Assembly (NCBI RefSeq): GCF_014646055.1
Contig: NZ_BMMS01000043.1
Coordinates: forward strand, 1-40,607
Direction: 5' to 3'
Length of the DNA stretch: 40,607 nt
Source of the DNA: Wenjunlia tyrosinilytica
GTDB lineage: Bacteria; Actinomycetota; Actinomycetes; Streptomycetales; Streptomycetaceae
Positions within the stretch are counted from its first letter, which is position 1. Every line of letters starts with the position of its first letter. Below, piece after piece: positions 1 to 8,036 of the stretch. A program made the position numbers and the translations under genes. The notes under the pieces are model-generated. The model did no database searches. It was given only the letters and a program-made list of their open reading frames with translations, and was not told where the DNA came from.

Positions 1-78
1 CGGCGCCCCGGCACGGCGCCCCGGCACGGCGCCCCGGCACGGCGCCCCGGCACGGCGCCCCGGCACGGCGCCCCGGCA
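1..78. repeat. 13-bp GC-rich tandem repeat, six perfect copies
   Basis: The unit CGGCGCCCCGGCA is repeated six times without a mismatch and runs off the left edge of the window, so the true copy number is unknown. A partial unit follows at 79-86. The array ends in a hairpin and precedes DNA with no credible gene. It may be a minisatellite or the end of a repetitive coding or terminator region left of the window. Confidence 0.9.
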
Positions 79-117
79 CGGCGGCACCCTCGGCTACGCC
101 TGGGCACCGCCGTGCCG
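74..117. terminator. Hairpin at the end of the tandem repeat
   Basis: CGGCACGGCGG (74-84) is the exact reverse complement of CCGCCGTGCCG (107-117), leaving a 22-nt loop. The left arm is the last tandem repeat unit. It could terminate a transcript entering from the left, but the long loop and absence of a T-run make this uncertain. The stretch 118-486 holds only shadow ORFs; I see no gene there. Confidence 0.4.
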
Positions 118-486
118 TTCACGCACACGCGGAATGAGCGTTCTTGGGCAGAGCCGTAGAGGACTGTCTGGAAGGCGGGTTGGTGAAAGGAAGAAGAGGC
201 AACGCAGCATGAGTGGACTGCGGCCGGAAGCGGGCAACTGCATGGGATGCGTGGGGTCGGGCGCCAGCTGTGGGGAGATCGGGACGCGTTGCTCCACCGA
301 TATTCAGTCGCCCTCGCCCGATGGTGGCTCGCAGTGGCCCTGGCCTGCGATACCGGCCCGGGCGGGGTGTCGTATCCAAGCGCGCACCCGGAAGCGGTGG
401 CGGATGCGACACCGGATACGACAGGGCAACCGCCATCGGGCCGCCACACCCAGCAACCAGGCGCGCGGTGTGGTTGAACTGCGGCC

Positions 487-3288
487 CTACCGCGTCTGAC
501 GGGCGTGGGTCCTGGGTCCGATCAGTGCCTGGGTGCCGGGCTCGGGTTCGAGGCCGAGGTCATTCAGGTGCCGCTTCAGTCGCATGTAGATGTGCCGGGC
601 AGCGTCGTTGCGCCCGGCGGCCTGGTAGAGACGGATGGTGTGCTGGGCGAGGCGTTCGTGGTCGGGGTGGACGGTGCTCAAGTGCTCCAGCATCGTCAGC
701 ACGGCTTCCCGGTCGCGTGGCACGGCGTCGGCGTTCTCGACCCGGCGGGCCACGAGGAGGGCGGCATCGGTGGCCTTCACAGCGAGGTGTTCGCGGATCG
801 TGTCGGCCCACAGGTAGTCGCCGCTCTGGGCGAAGGGCCCGCGGTAGTGGGCCAGGGCATCGCGCAGCGGGGACAGGGCATCCTCGAGTGCTCTTTCCGT
901 ATGGGGGGCGGAGAGGGTCTCCTTCAGGCTTTGGCTGAAGTCCGCGAGGTCGGTTTCCACGAGTTCTGGATGGAGTTTGTGGAGTTCTCCTTGGAGGAGG
1001 ATGAATTCCTGCGAGGTGATTCCGGTAGCGGCTCGCAGGGTGCGACGCACGGCGCGGCGCAGGTTCTTCAGTGCGTTCTGGTCGCTGCCTGGGGCGAGGT
1101 GGAGTTTGTCTGCGATGTCGGATGCGAGGAGTCCGGTGGGGTGGGCGGCGAGCAGGGCGAGGAATTCGTGGGCTTCGGGCCGCATGTTGGTGCCGATGGG
1201 GTCGGGGTTTCCGCGGGCGTGCAGGGTGACGGGTCCGAGGACATGGAGTCGTACTGGTCTGGTCTGTGCGGGCCGCGGCTCATCAGTCGCGCGCGGGCGA
1301 GGGGGGTCGTCGTCCGACGTGGGCTGGGTGGCGGTTTCGGCGGGCCGGCTGTCGGGGGTCGGCCTGGGGGTGGGGAGGATGCGCAGGCGGGGGCGTTGGC
1401 CGTGGGCGGTCAGCAGGACCTCGGTCACCTCGCGCCCGGCGTCGGCGGTGAGGTGGAACAGTCGGAGCGGATTGCGGTGTTGTGCGTCCACGCTGGGGCC
1501 GTCGGTGGTGCCGTCGCGGTCGATGTGCCATTGGACGGAGCCGGGGAGCGGGGCGCCCAGGGCGAGGACGATCAGGGTGCCGGGGCGGCTGCGGGCGGCC
1601 AGTGCCTGAAGCTGTCCGGTGTGGGCGGCGTCCGGGACTGCGAGCAGCACCAGGGTGCCGGGGCTCGACTGCTGAGCGGTGTTGGCCGGGTCCCATCCGG
1701 TGGTCGTGTGGACGGTGTCTTGATCTTCCTGTGTGTGGGCGTGGGTGAGGAGGTGCTGTTCGGCAGCCTGGATGGCCTGTGCGGTATCGGGGCTCTGGGT
1801 CAGTGCGGTGAACCTGGTGGGTAGTTGGGGCAGCAGGGTCTCGGCCACGTCTTCGGGGACGATCGCCGTGACGCGCGCAGGGCCGGGGCGTTGGCGTTCG
1901 GCGGCGGTGAGGATGCCGACCAGCAGCGCTCGTGCGGCGCCCTCGCAGCCGGGGCCGGTCCAGGTGCAGCCTCCGGGCACGGCCAGCTCGTCGAGGGGGA
2001 CCTCGGTGCTGTCTCGGACGCCGATGGTGACTGTGTCGGCGCTTCGGGGTTGCTGGGGTGGGGTGCGGCGGGTGACCAGGCATTCGGGGTCCTCCTGGGG
2101 GCGGGGCAGGGTGGCCGCGTGGGCAGCCTGTGCGGCCTTGGCCACCAGTGGGCTCAGGGCGGGCACCTCCGCCTCCGGGTCGGGTTCGCGCAGACGGCTT
2201 CGGTGCCAGTACCAGTAGCGGCGCGCGGCCAGCAGGCCTGCTGCCGTGGTGATGCCGATCAGGCTCGCCTCCCCAAGGCCGATCGAGGCGGGGCCCGGCT
2301 TGGGGTCCGTATACCGGGGCGCGCTCTCGTCGTGGCTGCCCGGCCCTGTGGGTGTGTGATCAGCGCTTGCCCGGTGGCCGGTGCCCGTGTCCTGGTCGGG
2401 AGTCGGCGGTGGGGGTGCGGTCTCGTTTGGCGGCGCGGGCGGGGTTGAGGGAGCGGTGTCCGGGGCGGGGTCAGGTACTGGGTGCGCGGTGGCGGCGTGG
2501 GTGACGGGAATGCTCAGTTGCCAGCCGGGCGTAATCAGGTCCGGATCACTGAGACGGGCTCCGTCGTTTTGGACGCGGTCCTTGTTCAGCGCGTAGATCC
2601 GCGGCCATTTGAGTGCGTCTCCCATGTGCTTGTGCGCGATGTCCCACAGGGTGTCGCCTTCGATAACCGTGTACAGGATGTGCCGGACTGCTTCGGTCTC
2701 GCCTGATGGGCCGCGACGCTGCGGACCGATCCTGTGCGTCGTATCCGGGGCCGCGGGTGCCGCCGCTACGGCCGGAGAGGTGGGCTGTCGTTCCAAGGCG
2801 GGGATGTGAGGTGCTGTCGCGGCGGTGTTCGGCCGTGCCTCGCCGGGTGATGTGAGCTGTTGGGCGGCCGCCGTCTGCGGGCGCAACAGGCCGATCAGTG
2901 CGACGACGAGGGTGCCGATGCACAGCGCGGCCAGCGAGCCCTTCACGGAAAGCCCCGCCACATGTTCAGCGTGCGCGTGCCGGTCGCGCAGCAGTTGCGG
3001 AAGGTGGGTCGCGTACCAGATGGTCTCGCGGACGGCCGTGCAGGCGAAGGCGGCCCAGCACACCCAGCCCACCACGGCCAGCAGGTCGACTGTCAAAGGG
3101 TCGCTGACCGGCTGCGTCAGCCGTTCGCCGACCTCGTTCCAGGAGGCGAGGTGTTCGGGCCAGGGCAGGCCGCCGGCCTGCCACAGTACGTAGGGCATGA
3201 CGGCCAGCAGGGTGAGCGTGGCAGCCAGGGTGCCGCCCGCCGTGGCGGCTGCGGTCAGACGCCGGCGCAGCTGGGGAGGGTGGGTCAT
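487..3288 (-). CDS. Membrane LysM-BTAD protein of the Tad pilus locus
   Basis: A 933-residue protein. Two or three hydrophobic helices lie near the N-terminus (about 13-36, 66-88 and 114-136). A LysM module follows at about 205-261 (YTVIEGDTLWDIAHKH, then LITPGWQLSIP). After a long Pro-rich linker comes another helix at about 339-357. The C-terminal 255 residues have an OmpR-like winged helix (from VRLHVLGPVTL, about 679) followed by a bacterial transcriptional activator domain (to about 925). LysM binds peptidoglycan; BTAD modules are known from SARP-type regulators. I infer a wall-associated protein that is last in the Tad operon. I chose the ATG at 3288 because residues from the longer upstream frame are Arg/His/Pro-rich shadow sequence, and the hydrophobic region starts right after this Met. 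Whether the BTAD part contacts DNA or only acts as a protein module is unknown. Confidence 0.85.
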   Translation of the reverse strand: MTHPPQLRRRLTAAATAGGTLAATLTLLAVMPYVLWQAGGLPWPEHLASWNEVGERLTQPVSDPLTVDLLAVVGWVCWAAFACTAVRETIWYATHLPQLLRDRHAHAEHVAGLSVKGSLAALCIGTLVVALIGLLRPQTAAAQQLTSPGEARPNTAATAPHIPALERQPTSPAVAAAPAAPDTTHRIGPQRRGPSGETEAVRHILYTVIEGDTLWDIAHKHMGDALKWPRIYALNKDRVQNDGARLSDPDLITPGWQLSIPVTHAATAHPVPDPAPDTAPSTPPAPPNETAPPPPTPDQDTGTGHRASADHTPTGPGSHDESAPRYTDPKPGPASIGLGEASLIGITTAAGLLAARRYWYWHRSRLREPDPEAEVPALSPLVAKAAQAAHAATLPRPQEDPECLVTRRTPPQQPRSADTVTIGVRDSTEVPLDELAVPGGCTWTGPGCEGAARALLVGILTAAERQRPGPARVTAIVPEDVAETLLPQLPTRFTALTQSPDTAQAIQAAEQHLLTHAHTQEDQDTVHTTTGWDPANTAQQSSPGTLVLLAVPDAAHTGQLQALAARSRPGTLIVLALGAPLPGSVQWHIDRDGTTDGPSVDAQHRNPLRLFHLTADAGREVTEVLLTAHGQRPRLRILPTPRPTPDSRPAETATQPTSDDDPPRPRATDEPRPAQTRPVRLHVLGPVTLHARGNPDPIGTNMRPEAHEFLALLAAHPTGLLASDIADKLHLAPGSDQNALKNLRRAVRRTLRAATGITSQEFILLQGELHKLHPELVETDLADFSQSLKETLSAPHTERALEDALSPLRDALAHYRGPFAQSGDYLWADTIREHLAVKATDAALLVARRVENADAVPRDREAVLTMLEHLSTVHPDHERLAQHTIRLYQAAGRNDAARHIYMRLKRHLNDLGLEPEPGTQALIGPRTHARQTR

Positions 3289-3332
3289 CGCCGCGTTCGC
3301 TCTCTTCGGCCGGAAGGGGTGGTGCGCGTGCT

Positions 3333-3785
3333 CTATGCAGTGGTGCGTTCGGCGTGCGCGGTGGCGGTCGCCTGCGCGGTGATGGTGCGCAGGCCCACCA
3401 GTTGCAGGATCTGGGTGCGCTGGTGGTGGGTGACCTGGACGGTTACGGCATCGCCTTTGGCCGATGCGGTGCCGCTGTCTGCGGTGGAGGCGACGTAGGC
3501 GCGGGCCGCCGCGGCGGCCCTGTCGCGCATGAGGCGGACATCGTCGCCGCGCCGCAGTCGGCCGACGTCCAGTTCCTGGGCGCCGGTGCGGGCGGCTTCC
3601 TGGGCCACGTCCAACGCCTGTGCCTTGCCGGCAAGGGCGAGCCCGCCGTCGACGACGATGCCTGCGAACAGCCACAAGGCGGCCAGGATGCCGACGACGA
3701 ACGCCGTCACCTGCCCCCGCTCGTCCCCGGCCGCCAGTTGCTGGATACGGGCGGGGACCAGGTGCGCCTGGATGCCTCGGTTCAC
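3333..3785 (-). CDS. TadG/TadE-like pilus assembly protein
   Basis: A 150-residue protein with one N-terminal membrane helix after a short basic and polar leader: DERGQVTAFVVGILAALWLF, then VVDGGLALAGKAQALDVAQEAARTGAQEL. This layout matches the N-terminal Tad domain of TadG-like proteins, in which a pseudopilin-like helix is followed by a helical exported region. The GTG at 3785 is chosen because it overlaps the stop of the upstream gene by 4 nt, giving translational coupling. It probably sits in the membrane and helps assemble the pilus. The long reverse-strand frame upstream of this start is a shadow. Confidence 0.8.
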   Translation of the reverse strand: MNRGIQAHLVPARIQQLAAGDERGQVTAFVVGILAALWLFAGIVVDGGLALAGKAQALDVAQEAARTGAQELDVGRLRRGDDVRLMRDRAAAAARAYVASTADSGTASAKGDAVTVQVTHHQRTQILQLVGLRTITAQATATAHAERTTA

Positions 3786-4216
3786 GGGTCGCTCCGGAAG
3801 GTGTCGATGACGGAGTAGGCGGTGTCGGCGAGTACCACATGGCCGGGCAGCCCGGTGCGGGTGAGCCCGCCCAGGCCGGCGGAGCAGGAGACCTGTGCCG
3901 TCACGGTGGCGCCTGGCCTCAGGCCGCCGGTGGTCAGACGCACGCTCGGGCGGGTGCAGGAGGCTCCCGCCTCGCGCAGGGCTGCGCTCGCGGCGCGTTC
4001 GGCCCGGGTACGGGCGTCCTTGTCGGTGCGGGCCAATGAGGCGGCGCGGGCGGCTTGGTGGGCGGCGTCGGCCACGACGAGGCGGGCGTCGGCGAGCCGC
4101 CCGAGTGCCACCACGACCAGGAGTACGAGGACGAGCAGCGGTGTTACCAGCACCACCTCCACCGCCGCCGAGCCCCGCTGCCCGTCGTTGTCCGAGCGGC
4201 GCACCCACCGGGTCAC
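3782..4216 (-). CDS. TadE-family pseudopilin
   Basis: A 144-residue protein. The segment RGSAAVEVVLVTPLLVLVLL carries the prepilin-type pattern: Gly, four residues, then Glu at +5 and a hydrophobic helix. This fits cleavage by a prepilin peptidase, although no peptidase gene is visible in the window. The C-terminal part contains two Cys (GASCTRP and QVSCSAG) that could form a disulfide outside the membrane. The start overlaps the previous stop by 4 nt and the end overlaps the next gene by 4 nt, so it is part of one operon with its neighbours. Confidence 0.85.
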   Translation of the reverse strand: MTRWVRRSDNDGQRGSAAVEVVLVTPLLVLVLLVVVALGRLADARLVVADAAHQAARAASLARTDKDARTRAERAASAALREAGASCTRPSVRLTTGGLRPGATVTAQVSCSAGLGGLTRTGLPGHVVLADTAYSVIDTFRSDP

Positions 4217-4626
4217 GGCCGGCCTGCGCTGGGGGTGGTGATCCTCTCGGTGGGGCCGGAGGCTGTGCCGCAGGCGTGCAGCGCCAGGCCGGGGACAGGG
4301 AACACGCGCATCACCGTGCCCTTAACTCGCACGGTGGTCTGGGCGGCGGTGCGCTCGGCGGTCACCGACGGGGTAGTGAGGATGCGGCCGCCCAGCGCGG
4401 CGAGGCTGCGCTGGGCCTGGGTGCGGCCGTCAGCTGCGGTGCCGTGCTGGGCGCGGGCGGCGGCCAGGGCCCGTTGGGCGGCGTACTGGGCGATGTGGCG
4501 CGCGTGCCAGACCAGGGCGAACTGCACCACCAGCAGTGCGATCAGCAGCAGCGCGGGGACGACGAGCACCAGCTGCGTGGTTGCCGTCCCGCGATCACTG
4601 CGCCGTGTGGGAGGCAGTGGGGTCAC
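4213..4626 (-). CDS. TadE-like pseudopilin
   Basis: A 137-residue protein with the pseudopilin-like segment RGTATTQLVLVVPALLLIAL near the N-terminus; Gln replaces the usual Glu at +5. The region after the helix (HARHIAQYAAQRALAAARA) is typical of TadE proteins. A TTG (4629) and a GTG (4626) stand side by side as possible starts; I prefer GTG. The upstream pilin stop is only 4 nt away, so translation is probably coupled. Three TadE/G-like genes in a row suggest a minor pilin complex. Confidence 0.8.
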   Translation of the reverse strand: MTPLPPTRRSDRGTATTQLVLVVPALLLIALLVVQFALVWHARHIAQYAAQRALAAARAQHGTAADGRTQAQRSLAALGGRILTTPSVTAERTAAQTTVRVKGTVMRVFPVPGLALHACGTASGPTERITTPSAGRP

Positions 4627-4630
4627 CAAG

Positions 4631-4828
4631 CTAGCCGCCCAGGTCGATGCCGTTGGCCTTGGCGGTGACCTTGGCGACGATGATGCCCACCACGGTCAGG
4701 CCCAGGATGGCCAGCAGGGCGGTGACGACGATGGTCTCGGTGGTGTAGCCCGCGTCGGAGCGGGCGTGCCGGCGCACTTCGGCCAGGTGGGCGCGTACCA
4801 GGTGAGTCAGGGCGGCGAGTGGGAGCAT
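4631..4828 (-). CDS. Flp-like major pilin candidate
   Basis: A 65-residue protein. A basic N-terminal part of about 25 residues is followed by DAGYTTETIVVTALLAILGL and a single membrane helix, ending in KANGIDLGG. Size, position between the TadC platform gene and the TadE-like genes, and the G-x-x-x-E-hydrophobic pattern all fit a Flp-type prepilin. The Glu stands at +4 after Gly rather than the usual +5, so the processing site may be shifted. I infer that it is the main fibre subunit. It is the smallest gene of the operon and could be the most highly translated. Confidence 0.75.
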   Translation of the reverse strand: MLPLAALTHLVRAHLAEVRRHARSDAGYTTETIVVTALLAILGLTVVGIIVAKVTAKANGIDLGG

Positions 4829-4879
4829 GACGGTGCTCTTTCCTTGGGGTCTGGTGCGGTTGATGGGTTGATGGGAGCG

Positions 4880-5779
4880 TCAGCTCATCGACATGACGTG
4901 GGAGAGGGCCGGGTAGCCGATCAGCAGCAGGAACGCGGCGAACAGTCCGACCACCGGCAGTGACATCTGCTCCGTGGCCGCCTGTGCGGCGCCGTCGGCC
5001 TCCGAGATCCTGCGCCGTCGCATCGCCCGTGCCTTCGCCGCGAGTGAGCCGCGGATCTTTGCGCCCTCACTGCCCGCCAGGCTGACGGTCGAGGCGAGTT
5101 CGGTCAGGTCGCTGACGGCCAGCTGCCGCCCAAGATCGCCCAGGTGGGGCCAGGGGCTGGTGCGGGTGAGCTGCGCGATGTGCAGCGCGTGTCGCAGTTT
5201 TGCCGCCGCCCATCCTTGCGGTGCGGCGACGGCCTGGGCGAGGGCCTGCTGGACTCCGGCGCCGCCCGCGAGCGCGATCACCGTCAGGTCCAGGACGAGG
5301 CTGAGGGTGTGGCGCATCTCGCGGCGCCGCTGTGCGGCCTGCTGGCGTACCGACAGGTCGGGAACGAAGAACAGCACCACGGCCAGGGCGAGTGAGCCGG
5401 CCAGTGGAACCCACCATCCCGCCGCGATACCGGCCCCCAGGCGCAGCAGCAGCGAGGCGGCCCATGGGCAGATGAGTCCGGTCGTGGCGCAGACCGCCTT
5501 GCCCGCCAGGTGCCGGTCCTCTTGCGTGCCGCACACGGCCAGGTCCGCGCGCAGCGAGGCGGTGGGGAATCCGAGTGCCCGCACCAGCGGTACAGCGCGT
5601 GTGCCCAGCCGGGTGGCCCACTGCGCGTCGTCTGCCGCGCGCGTACGTGCTTCGGCGGGTGGGGCCGGTGTGTTGAGGGCGGTGAGGATGTCGGCGAGGG
5701 CGGGGCGGGGCGGACGCAGCCCGTGGACGAGAGCGGTAGCCCCGGCGCCGAAGAGCGCGCCGAGCAGCAGGACGATCAC
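4880..5779 (-). CDS. tadC: Type II secretion F-family protein, TadC-like
   Basis: A 299-residue inner-membrane platform protein. A hydrophobic N-terminal helix precedes a soluble region, two helices around residues 110-150 (ICPWAASLLLRLGAG, LAGSLALAVVLFFVPDL), a cytoplasmic T2SF domain (LSLVLDLTVIALAGGAGVQQAL and the GSEGAKIRGSLAAKARAMRRRRISEADG segment) and a C-terminal helix (VGLFAAFLLLIGYPAL). In Tad systems TadB and TadC form the platform that couples the TadA motor to pilin extraction. The start overlaps the TadB stop by 4 nt. Confidence 0.9.
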   Translation of the reverse strand: MIVLLLGALFGAGATALVHGLRPPRPALADILTALNTPAPPAEARTRAADDAQWATRLGTRAVPLVRALGFPTASLRADLAVCGTQEDRHLAGKAVCATTGLICPWAASLLLRLGAGIAAGWWVPLAGSLALAVVLFFVPDLSVRQQAAQRRREMRHTLSLVLDLTVIALAGGAGVQQALAQAVAAPQGWAAAKLRHALHIAQLTRTSPWPHLGDLGRQLAVSDLTELASTVSLAGSEGAKIRGSLAAKARAMRRRRISEADGAAQAATEQMSLPVVGLFAAFLLLIGYPALSHVMSMS

Positions 5780-6690
5780 CGTGTGCCTCCCGGTTTGGTG
5801 CCCGCCGCAGCGTGGGAGGCGGCCGGGCTGATGAGGCGGACCGGTTCCTCGATGCGGCCGATCGCGGTCAGGTAGGTGAAGGCGGCGGCGAACAGCAGGC
5901 CCACCACCGCGAGGACCGCTTGCCCGGTGAGTGTGTTGAAGGGATCGAGATAGGGGCGGTTGAGGACCACGAGCCCCACCGCCATGCCCAGGGTGACGAT
6001 CACCGTGACGCGCACTGCGGTGCGCACGCTGGCCCGTCCGGCGTCGATGCGCCGGCGCATGGCCACCTGCTCGCGCACCGACTCCGCCAGCTCACCCAGC
6101 AGCGGCGCGAGTTGACTGGCCTGCTGCTCGGCCGCCATGACCAGAGCGGCCACCACCACATCGGCCAGCGGGTCATCGACGTCCTCGGCGAACGCCCTCA
6201 GTGCGGCAGGCAGCGGACGCCCCGACCTGACGGCGAGGGCCAGCTCCCGCATGTCCGGCTCGAGCGCGCCCGTGGCGATGTCCGCGGTCGCGAGCACCGC
6301 CTGCTCCAGTCCGGCCGCTGCGGACAGGGTGTCGCGCAGCATCTCCGTCCAGGTGGCCAGCGCCTCCATGCGTTCCGTGCGCCGTGCGGCCTGTCGGTCC
6401 GGGCCCAGCAGACCGGGAAGGGTGAGCATGGCGACGGTGGTCAGCACCGCCGCCACCGGCCACGTCGTCAGCGCCCCGGCGATCACCCCGGCCGTCACCG
6501 CGATCACCACGCGCCGCGTGGTCCACTCCCGGGGCAGGCGCGCCGACAGCGCACGCAACGGGCCGGGGCGCTCCTGCGGCGCCGTGCGCCGCACGGCTCC
6601 GTAGCCGATGGCCACCATGCCGAGACCGAACACCGTCCCGCACACCACCGCGGCCGCCGTCCACACGCCGTGGCCGAACAGGCCGCTCAC
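5776..6690 (-). CDS. tadB: Type II secretion F-family protein, TadB-like
   Basis: A 304-residue membrane protein with two N-terminal helices, a central cytoplasmic T2SF domain (LRDTLSAAAGLEQAVLATA, AALVMAAEQQASQLAPLLGEL, then EQVAMRRRIDAGRASVRTAV) and two C-terminal helices. It pairs with the TadC-like protein as the platform of the pilus machine. The GTG at 6690 overlaps the TadA stop by 4 nt (GTGA), so I prefer it to the GTG pair at 6708, which would extend 22 nt into TadA. Confidence 0.88.
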   Translation of the reverse strand: MSGLFGHGVWTAAAVVCGTVFGLGMVAIGYGAVRRTAPQERPGPLRALSARLPREWTTRRVVIAVTAGVIAGALTTWPVAAVLTTVAMLTLPGLLGPDRQAARRTERMEALATWTEMLRDTLSAAAGLEQAVLATADIATGALEPDMRELALAVRSGRPLPAALRAFAEDVDDPLADVVVAALVMAAEQQASQLAPLLGELAESVREQVAMRRRIDAGRASVRTAVRVTVIVTLGMAVGLVVLNRPYLDPFNTLTGQAVLAVVGLLFAAAFTYLTAIGRIEEPVRLISPAASHAAAGTKPGGTR

Positions 6691-8036
6691 TGCGCCGCCC
6701 CCCACCACTGGGAAACGGCGCCCTGGGCGTCGAGCCCCGCCGCCGCCAGGTCGTCGAGGGTCTCGCTGCGCAGCGGGGTGGCAGGCGTGGCGCGTCCGTC
6801 GGGGCCGGGCCGGTAGACCTCGTTGGAGACGATCTGCGGCCCGTCCGCGTCGATGACCTCGCGCACCGAGTCGATCACCCGGCGGCCTGCGGTGTCCCAG
6901 CCCAGGTGGACGACGAAGTGGACCGCGGAGGCCACCATCAGGTTCGTCGCCTCCAAAGTGAGCCGTTCCGGGGACTGCGCGGCATAGGAGGCGAGCTTGG
7001 TGAACACCCCGCGCGAGGTGGAGGCGTGGATGGTGGACAGCGAGCCGTCATTGCCCTGACTCATGGCGTTGCACATCGGGATGACCTCGGCCCCGCGGAT
7101 CTCTCCGACGATGACGCGGTCCGGAGACATACGAAGCCCCCAGCGCACCAGTTCCGCCTGGTCGATGCCGCCCTGGCCCTCGATGTTCGGCTCCCGTGCC
7201 TGCATGGCCACCACGTTCGGGTGCGCCACAGGGTCGGTGTCCAGGCCGAGTTCGAAGGTGTCCTCGATGGTCACCAGCCGCTCGGCCGGGGGGATCTCGT
7301 GGGCGAAGGCCCGCAGCACGGTGGTCTTGCCGACATTGGTGCCGCCGCCGATGACGATGTTCTTGCGCGCCCGCACCAGCGCTGTCAAAAACGCGGCGAG
7401 CTGCCCGTCGCACACGCCCAGCCGCACCAGCTCACTCATCGAGGCCGCTGGGAAACGGTGGCGGCGGATCGTCAGCGACACCCGGCCGGTCACCGCCATC
7501 ACCGCGAACAGACGCGAGCCGTCCGGCAGCTGCAGGTTCAAACGGGGCATGCCGCGGTCGAAGCGCCGCTCCTCCCCGCCCGCGTGAGCCGCCAGCGTGC
7601 GGACCAACTCGACCAGTTCCTCGTCCGAGGCGGCCACCGGGCCCTCCCGGCGCCATGCGCCGGCCGCGTCCTTGACCCACACCACGTCGCAGCCGTTGAC
7701 GCAGATGTTCTCCACCGCTGTGTCGGCCAGCAGCCGCTCCAGGCCGCCGGTGCCGAACAGCGCGTCCTCCACCGCCTGGGCGATCCGCTCCTCGGCCGCG
7801 GCATCAACGACCGCCCTGCCCTGGGCCAGCGCCAGCCGCCGCTGCTCCCCCAGCTCCTCGGCCACCAGCCGTCCCACGGTCATCCGCCGCGCCATCTCAT
7901 CCTCCGCGGCCAATCCGGCCGCCTCGCGCTCACCGGCGTACGACGCCAGCCGGGAGGCCACGCGCCGGCGCACCCACACCCCCAGCTCCCGCTCACCGCC
8001 GGGCACCGCATCCGGCAGCAACAGCCGCTCGCTCAT
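6687..8036 (-). CDS. tadA: TadA/CpaF-type secretion ATPase
   Basis: A 449-residue hexameric motor ATPase candidate for pilus assembly. Residues 1-200 form the N-terminal domains (ENICVNGCDVVWV near 110, then the RRFDRG-LNLQLPDGSRL segment). Walker A is GGGTNVGKTT at about 230-239. An Asp/Glu box (IEDTFELGLD), Walker B region (MSPDRVIVGEIRGAE) and His box (LSTIHASTSRG) follow in the expected order. All catalytic motifs look intact. The start overlaps the CpaE-like stop by 4 nt. It powers pilin polymerisation through the TadB/TadC platform. Confidence 0.95.
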   Translation of the reverse strand: MSERLLLPDAVPGGERELGVWVRRRVASRLASYAGEREAAGLAAEDEMARRMTVGRLVAEELGEQRRLALAQGRAVVDAAAEERIAQAVEDALFGTGGLERLLADTAVENICVNGCDVVWVKDAAGAWRREGPVAASDEELVELVRTLAAHAGGEERRFDRGMPRLNLQLPDGSRLFAVMAVTGRVSLTIRRHRFPAASMSELVRLGVCDGQLAAFLTALVRARKNIVIGGGTNVGKTTVLRAFAHEIPPAERLVTIEDTFELGLDTDPVAHPNVVAMQAREPNIEGQGGIDQAELVRWGLRMSPDRVIVGEIRGAEVIPMCNAMSQGNDGSLSTIHASTSRGVFTKLASYAAQSPERLTLEATNLMVASAVHFVVHLGWDTAGRRVIDSVREVIDADGPQIVSNEVYRPGPDGRATPATPLRSETLDDLAAAGLDAQGAVSQWWGAAQ

